NCBI RefSeq assembly: GCF_002994745.2
Contig: NC_037092.1
Span: 76,827,824-76,891,823 of the forward strand
From: Rosa chinensis
Taxonomy: Eukaryota; Streptophyta; Magnoliopsida; Rosales; Rosaceae
Direction: 5' to 3'
DNA: 64,000 bases
Shown here piece by piece: positions 58,306 through 64,000 of this stretch. Under the pieces are notes generated by a model, which saw only the letters and a program-made list of their open reading frames with translations, did not search any database and was not told the origin of the DNA. The translations under genes were made by a program, and so were the position numbers. Position 1 is the stretch's first letter. Each line of letters opens with the position of its first letter.

Positions 58306-60538
58306 GTTGCAACATCATAATCATAATTCGAATTCGATTTCGTAATCTTGTCATAGTACTCATTGAGGCAATTTAGGTTGCGTTGACTATAATAGAATGA
58401 GTATATATGAGCTAGCTTTAAACTCTTTGATTCCATGAGTGAGCTTTAGTGTCTTTCAACAATTCATGGACTTGCATTTGAATCCTTCGTGTATTTGAAT
58501 CCCTCAAAGATTCATAAGCAATATGTTTATAATGACCCTTTTCTTTTGAGATTTTTTTTTAGTAATATGTCTTTAACATCTTCATAATATATGGTGACAA
58601 TGTGCTATAAATCTCTCGTCAATATAACAGCTATATGTAATGTTGTACTTATAGAAAATTGTCATTCGTATAAGGGAAGATATTCATAATCTCATGTCTT
58701 TATAAATAGACATAGTGTTATAGTGATTTATCTTCACTGTTGATAAATACCTTTTTGTACCACGTAGGTTTAAAGGTCCAAGTATTTCATCACATTTCAA
58801 ATATTTAATTTCATTGGAATTGCCTCTTTTCAATTTGGCCAATAATATACTTTGTTGACATTCATAATGAAACGTGGTACAGCATCCATACAGCCCTTAA
58901 TGATTTTTTTTTGGTAGCTACCATTTGTAAATTATCATATCGATAATCATTAATCATAGATCCTACACATTCTTATTTGCATGCATTAGCTGTAATAAGC
59001 TTATTGATATTGGGTACTCATGCCACTTTTGGGGCATACATTGTCACTTTTAGGACAATCATCTCTCATAGATGAATCACATAGAGAATGTGGATTTTTT
59101 TACAGATGAATCTCATGTAGAGCATTACAGGGTTTGTATAATCTTCCCTTTTTTGGAACTCAAAACTTTAGACCTGGTGGATACATTCCACACAAATTCA
59201 CGCCGTTATTCAAATAAAAGTAGTCTTTCCTGCTCCTAACGATGGGAAAACTGTCTTATTATGACCATGCGCAAAAGATGCGTTCAAAGATCTATCAGTT
59301 TCTTTGGAGTGAAGATCTTCATTGGTTGGTGGCGAGCCCAAACCAAGTTTTAGGTCAAAAACATTTAATTCATGAGCATTAATCATATTGATGTATTATT
59401 GTATCACTAATATATCATTCCCTAATAGCGTACTTACAACCTTAATTTATATGTTTAGCCATATTAGGTGCTCTAATATTGTTTTATGACATTCTCTTTA
59501 GGAGAACCATGTCATTTGGATACATGTATACCACAAATCAAATGGCGTCTAGACTGTTTGTGATAGTATGGTTGGTTTTAGGGACTTTAACCCACGCAAA
59601 TGCCTTTGTATTTAGCATATGATTTTGTCACTTTCTTTTATCAATTATTGATGTCAAAATGAGATAGTGGATAAATATCTCACACTAATTCATATCGTTC
59701 TTCGGGAACAAACTTTCTTCCTCTCATTGCTGGAGGATTGTCTCATTAAAGTGACAACTCGCAAGTATTCGGAAAATAAACTATTTGCTTGTGAGTAAGG
59801 TTAGCAGTTATCAAACTTGTAAGTGATTCCACGCAACATGGTAGACAAAAGATGATGTAATCGATCATGCCAAATAGTGTTCAACGAACTTCTGGTTCAT
59901 GACATTATATATATGCCTCAATTTACTGTAAAAGTTGGACAATATTGGAGGCACTTAGTGTGACAATATTTCATGATAGCTTAAAAATCTTCTCCAACCA
60001 TATTGGAGGCACTTAGTGAGACAATACGTCAAATCGCTAACATGATAGTAGCTCATTTAGAGCCATAAATCAAGGTCTACAACTCTTGATGAGTGTTACC
60101 TTACCTTTAGTAAACATCAATTGTGAAATATTGACAATACCTTTAGTAAACATGAATTATAAAATATTGACAATTGCAATGGACTAAATTCATTTTTGAA
60201 CTATTGGCCAAAATGATATACTCGAAATGTCGAGTTTAAACTTCATGAGCAACTTCAGGTGCTCATCTAGTCAGTATGATCGTTGAGGAACTTCAAGTCC
60301 TCATATAATTTTGGATCAAGAAATTGCAAGTTTCAATCTCTTTTAGTTATTAACTAAATTATGATTAAATCACGCGTAACCGAAGATCATGCTCGAATTT
60401 TTTTTATTAAAACTGCGGGTTCTAAGATCTCGTATGTTGAACTTCGGGTTCAAATAAATTTGGTACTCGATGTACTTACATAGGCATTCACAAGCATAAT
60501 TAGCTATAATGAGCCACGCTCATGATACTGCTAGCGAT

Positions 60539-60974
60539 AACAACTCCCGCCAAAGGAGTGACTTACGGGAACACAGCCAAGCAGGCTACCACTTGGGCCC
60601 CGACTTGCCCCCAGATCACCGCTGACGCTGCGCGTGACAGCATCAACAGCTCCAAGAGCTGGGGACTGAAGCATGTCAGTTCCACATCGAAAACATGAAG
60701 AAGATCAACTCCTTCTTCACCTATAAAAGGTTCTCTCTTCTCTCCTCATTAACTACGCATTTTAATACTTACCTACTATTACTTTGTCAACACAAATACA
60801 TTGACTAACTTAGGCATCGGAGAAGAGAATACCGCCCAGCGCGGTCTCCCTCTGACGCCCTCTGTATTTCACTCGACAGGTAGCGGGAGCTCTAAGGAGT
60901 ATCATCGATAACGGTCCGCCCATTGGACCAGCGTTAGTAAAAGTTCAGCTACTGCTGAACTTTAAGCATTAACA
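60539..60974 (+). repeat. 5' LTR of a gypsy-type element cut by CACTA-3
   Basis: About 436 bp ending TTAACA immediately before a primer site. It has a TATA box ctataaaagg at 60721 and GC-rich flanks unlike the neighbourhood. The start (TGCTAGCG, or six bases earlier at TGATACTG) is uncertain. No second LTR lies in the window. Confidence 0.6.
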
Positions 60975-61085
60975 TTGGCGCCGTCTGTGGGAACTCTTGA
61001 ACAGAAGGTCATCCCACCACATCCACTATGACTAACGGTAGCGGGGAAAACACTGAGCAGGCGGATCAATCCGCCAACCCCCACC
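60975..61085 (+). mobile_element. Primer site and gag start of the gypsy-type element
   Basis: ttggcgccgtctgtgggaac follows the LTR directly, a primer-site and leader signature seen in several plant gypsy elements. An ATG at 61028 opens MTNGSGENTEQADQSANPHP, a polar gag-like start. The frame is cut at 61086 where CACTA-3 begins; the rest of this element probably lies beyond base 64000. Confidence 0.6.
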
Positions 61086-61399
61086 CACTACTAAAAACAA
61101 TTGCATTCGCTTCGGAAATTTGCGATGGCATTGATTTCCGTAGCAATTGAGACTCTATTGCTACGGAAAATGTTCCGTCGCAATTAAGTCTTATCATTTG
61201 CGACGGAAAATATTTGTCGTAGTAACTTTGTAATCAATTGCTACGCCTTTTCGTCTTGCCGTCGCATAACTTATTTCTATTTCCCCACTAACATCTCGAT
61301 CTGTAGCCCTAATTAACCCAAGCTCTCTCTGTCTCTCTCTCTCTCTGCTTGCCCAAGCGTTCTCTCTCTCTTCAGAACTTGGGTTTCTGTCTTCGTCCA

Positions 61400-61567
61400 A
61401 ACTCAGGTTCCAAGGGCCTGAGGATCCACGACAACCCTGCTCTCGAGCACGCCTCCAAGGCCTTCAATTTCCTCTACCCAGTCTTCTTCATCGATCAACA
61501 CTGCATGAATCCCGACCCGAACGCACCCTCGGCTTGGTCCTCCAAGGCTGGCCTGAACCGAATCTGG
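61400..61567 (+). pseudogene. Captured exon of a (6-4) photolyase-like gene
   Basis: The frame gives KGLRIHDNPALEHASK, then FLYPVFFIDQHCMNPDPNA and SKAGLNRIW. This is the start of the N-terminal alpha/beta domain of the photolyase/cryptochrome family, closest in pattern to plant (6-4) photolyase, a DNA-repair enzyme using FAD. The residues before KGLR, normally W-F-R, are replaced by GS, and NRIR has become NRIW just before a gt (61568). No later exon is seen nearby, so only the first exon was taken. An ATG at 61349 could open a chimeric frame from transposon sequence into this exon. Confidence 0.7.
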
Positions 61568-63092
61568 TGCTCATTAGGTTTGCTCTAATTTATCCCTTTT
61601 TTTTTTTCACTCTATCTTTCTCCATCTCTCTGTTGTCCCTCTTTCTCCTTTCGACTAAAACCCAGACCCAAAAAGCACAAAATCAGAAACGCACCAAACC
61701 CAAATCTGAATCACACATCCCTTCCCCTCCGTTTTTTCCGTCAGTCTTCTCTCTCACGCTCTCATATCCCACTTAAATGCAATCCAGACCCAAAAACCCT
61801 AATACCCAAAACAAAAATCCTAACCCCTCAGCTCCAATACCCCACATCTCAATTTTGTACTTTTATGTTATGTGTTTGTATGAATTGACGACTGTCTCAA
61901 TTTTTATGAGGTTTGAGTTGATTTTCGATCCATGATAGATTCCCAAATGCCCAAGAAGAAATTTTGGTTTCCAAATCGGCAAGCTAAGCATGGCTCTTAT
62001 TTTCAGTTCATCCTCACCACTCTACTTTGCCTCTTTTTGGAAAGGTATTTTATTATAACTATTCTGCATAGGATCCAAATTCTTATTCATAGTTTGTTGT
62101 TTTCTGCAATTTGGATTTTCATTAAATTGGAGGTTAATTTTGGTTAAATTTCAATATTTTATTGTGATTCTGTTAAGGAATTCAATGGGTTGCAGGTTCA
62201 GCGAATAATTACTAGTTGTAGGAGGAGACTCATTCCACTTTAAATTAATGATTTTCTTTGGCTATACATTATGTAGGTGAGGGATGCCAGATTTGTACTC
62301 ATGCCTTATTAAACACAAGTTATATAACTAGCTCAATCAGTTGAAGCACTTAGATTTCTTGCTGCTTAAAATTTATATAGATGAGGGATGCCAAATCTAT
62401 ACTCATCTCTTAAAGTAGCTCCAGTAGTCAATGGTCATCACTTGTACATAGCAGGTAAGCTGTTTGTCTTGTAACTCATGGCATATCCTCTTAGAGTTTG
62501 CCAGTTTGGAATAATGAAGGAAACTTTTATGCGTATACATAATTTAGGCAGTAAAGTATCGAATCAAGGACAAATTTTAGGGTAGGGAGAGACATAGAAT
62601 ATATTTGGTCAACTGGTATGCGCTTACCAGTTTGTGGCTTTTGGTTTTGGGGTTATAAGTGTTCTTTCTTGTTGCTAGATTAATTTCTTAGGCCATACTC
62701 ATCCAAATAGTATGTCTAGAAACTATACTAAATAAATGTGTGGCACGATGGCAGATGACTCACCAAGGAGTTGTCTAAAAACAACATTTGGTTGATAACA
62801 TCTTGTTTGCTGAGAACATTGAAATTGTACTAATAGTCAAGCTTATACAACTTATCTTTAACCTTTTGTTTTCTCTTACAGCACAAATGTTTGCATTACA
62901 GCAGTCACTATTTTCTCAGACAAATTGACGGCAATCAACTTAGTGAGTGAATATATCCTTCTATGCCTAACTGGTTTCTACAATTAAAATCTTTTTAGTT
63001 AATGTTTCTTGTTAGTCTTTACAATTAGCAAATTGTTTTGTTTCTTTCTTAGGTTTTCCTGTTTCTTTCTTAGTTAATGTTTCTGTTTTCAG
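61568..63092. other. Unassigned region between the photolyase and H+-ATPase exons
   Basis: Intron-like AT-rich DNA. A phrase starting gatgagggatgcca recurs at about 62277 and 62381. The N-terminal exons expected for an H+-ATPase are not here. Confidence 0.4.
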
Positions 63093-64000
63093 GGTGTAAT
63101 CACAAAGAGAATGACAGCCATTGAAGAAATGGCTGGGATGGATGTGCTCTGCAGTGATAAAACAGGAACTTTAACTCTCAACAAGTTAACAGTGGACAAG
63201 AATCTGATAGAGGTGATACTTTTTTTTATCCTATCATATGACTTTCTTCCCTTTCCTTTTTTTTTTTTTTTTTTTTGTGGTTTCATAGATTTTGCATTGA
63301 ATTATGCAATTAATCTAGCTCATAAAGCTAAATGCACATTTTGATGGAGTGTTCTACACAAAAGAACTATTGACAATGCCAACAGTTTCCATACTTTATA
63401 TTATACTGAAATACATTTTGCATCTACCAATATATGAATATAACCTCAATACTCTGGGAAAACCATATCTATGAATACAGTACCTGTTCTCTAAAGCTGT
63501 CTTCTTGTAACCATATGTCTCAAGATTAATTTTCAGCTACAATATAACCTTATTGTATTTTCTTCATATGTAAATTTCATATCGGATTTATTTGACATTT
63601 GACTTCTGCTTCCATTTGCAGGTGTTTGCTAAAGATGTTGAAAAAGACTCGGTTGTATTGATGGCTGCAAGAGCTTCAAGGTTGGAAAATCAAGATGCCA
63701 TGGATGCAGCAATTGTTGCAATGCTGGCTGATTCTAAGGAGGTAGTAGACCTTATAACTGAAAATGTTAATGCAATTCTTACAGGCTTGTAAAAAATGAT
63801 TTTTTTAGAGAAACTGGACAAGAATATGTGATTCAATGTAGTGATTTCTTTATTAAAGGTTTCATTGAGCTGAGTTTTTCTTTTTCTTCAATTGTAAGGC
63901 ACGAGCCGGAATTACAGAAGTTCACTTCCTTCCTTTCAATCCAACTGATAAGAGGACAGCACTTACATACCTAGACAAAGCTGGTAAAATGCACAGAGTG
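63093..64000 (+). CDS. Plasma-membrane H+-ATPase, three internal exons (partial gene or captured fragment)
   Basis: Exon 63093-63212 (after ttttcag, before gtgata) encodes 40 residues with [22 protein letters not shown], the P-type ATPase phosphorylation site (Asp of DKTGT). Exon 63622-63741 (ttgcag to gtagta) encodes [20 protein letters not shown] and [14 protein letters not shown], 40 residues. Exon 63899 onward encodes [20 protein letters not shown] and more, open to the window end. Order, phase (all phase 0) and splice sites match plant proton pumps that energise the plasma membrane. All three are free of stops. The ~320 upstream residues are missing from the preceding 2 kb, so this is either a capture by CACTA-3 or the 3' part of a gene cut by it; the remaining 3' exons would be beyond 64000. 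Confidence 0.8.

Larger units (their letters stand above)
51105..60532 (-). mobile_element. Decayed copia-like internal region, split by the element at 51708-58305
   Basis: The two flanks (51105-51707 and 58306-60532) join across a 5-bp duplication, so they were one sequence. They carry the purine tract of the short LTR but no readable gag or pol: all frames are broken. Between about 59930 and 60175 two local duplications occur (tattggaggcacttagtg twice; acctttagtaaacatSaatt twice). Assignment rests mainly on the 3' end signature. Confidence 0.45.
61086..64000 (+). mobile_element. CACTA-3: left end of a CACTA element, running out of the window
   Basis: It begins CACTACTAAAAACAATTGC. The next 180 bases carry alternating subterminal motifs ttgcgacggaaa, ttgctacggaaa and their inverted form ttccgtcgcaa, typical of the CACTA superfamily and a different family from CACTA-1 and -2. 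Directly after come a photolyase-like exon and, further on, H+-ATPase exons. The right end is not in the window, so it is not proven that the H+-ATPase exons lie inside the element. Confidence 0.65.

Noticed and set aside
58311..60532. Readable copia polyprotein
   Set aside because: All frames are broken and no gag, integrase or reverse transcriptase motif could be identified, so only a low-confidence remnant was annotated.

Overview
This window looks like a gene-poor, repeat-rich stretch of an angiosperm nuclear chromosome, very probably a eudicot. The reasons are AT-rich DNA, plant-type LTR retrotransposons (Athila-type Ty3/gypsy, Tekay-like and copia-like LTRs), CACTA and Mutator-like transposons, a tRNA-derived SINE, LINE remnants, intron-split host exons and a plant leucine-rich-repeat receptor-like protein. 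The genus cannot be fixed from sequence alone. All assignments come from reading the sequence; no alignment was run.

Only one complete, uninterrupted host gene is visible: a 775-residue LRR receptor-like protein without a kinase (46861-49188, minus). Three damaged relatives lie in the window (8543-9990, 38365-43960, 50421-50650), so this is a receptor cluster broken up by transposons. The intact copy keeps signal anchor, LRRs, island, transmembrane segment and short tail.

Layout. 1-2.3 kb: a possible terminal exon, then a solo LTR. 2.5-3.4 kb: a foldback Mutator-like element. 3.6-8.3 kb: a CACTA element (CACTA-1) with Ulp1-protease and IRE1-like fragments. 8.5-10 kb: an LRR pseudogene split by a solo LTR. 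10-14.7 kb: tandem repeat, transposon remnant, SINE, and a Mutator-like element with another nested inside. 14.8-26.5 kb: an 11.7-kb Athila-type retrotransposon with both LTRs and a decayed gag-pol. 26.8-38.3 kb: a non-coding LTR element (minus strand) into which CACTA-2 inserted, itself hit by a 2.5-kb Tekay-like solo LTR. CACTA-2 carries exons resembling a TPR protein and the proteasome ATPase RPT6. 38.4-44 kb: an LRR pseudogene split by a Mutator-like element that holds a LINE and a second retroposon. 44.9-46.6 kb: a rearranged relative of that element. 46.9-49.2 kb: the intact LRR gene. 50.9-60.5 kb: a decayed copia-like element split by a 6.6-kb non-autonomous Athila-like element with about 20 substitutions between its LTRs. 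60.5-64 kb: a gypsy 5' LTR and gag start interrupted by CACTA-3, which carries a (6-4) photolyase-like exon and, before the window ends, three well-preserved exons of a plasma-membrane H+-ATPase.

The most notable theme is that all three CACTA ends or elements are associated with intron-bounded host-gene fragments. Gene-fragment capture by CACTA elements is known in plants; these particular combinations may be undescribed, but no new biochemical system is demonstrated here. Target-site duplications were located for most insertions, so much of the insertion order can be read directly.
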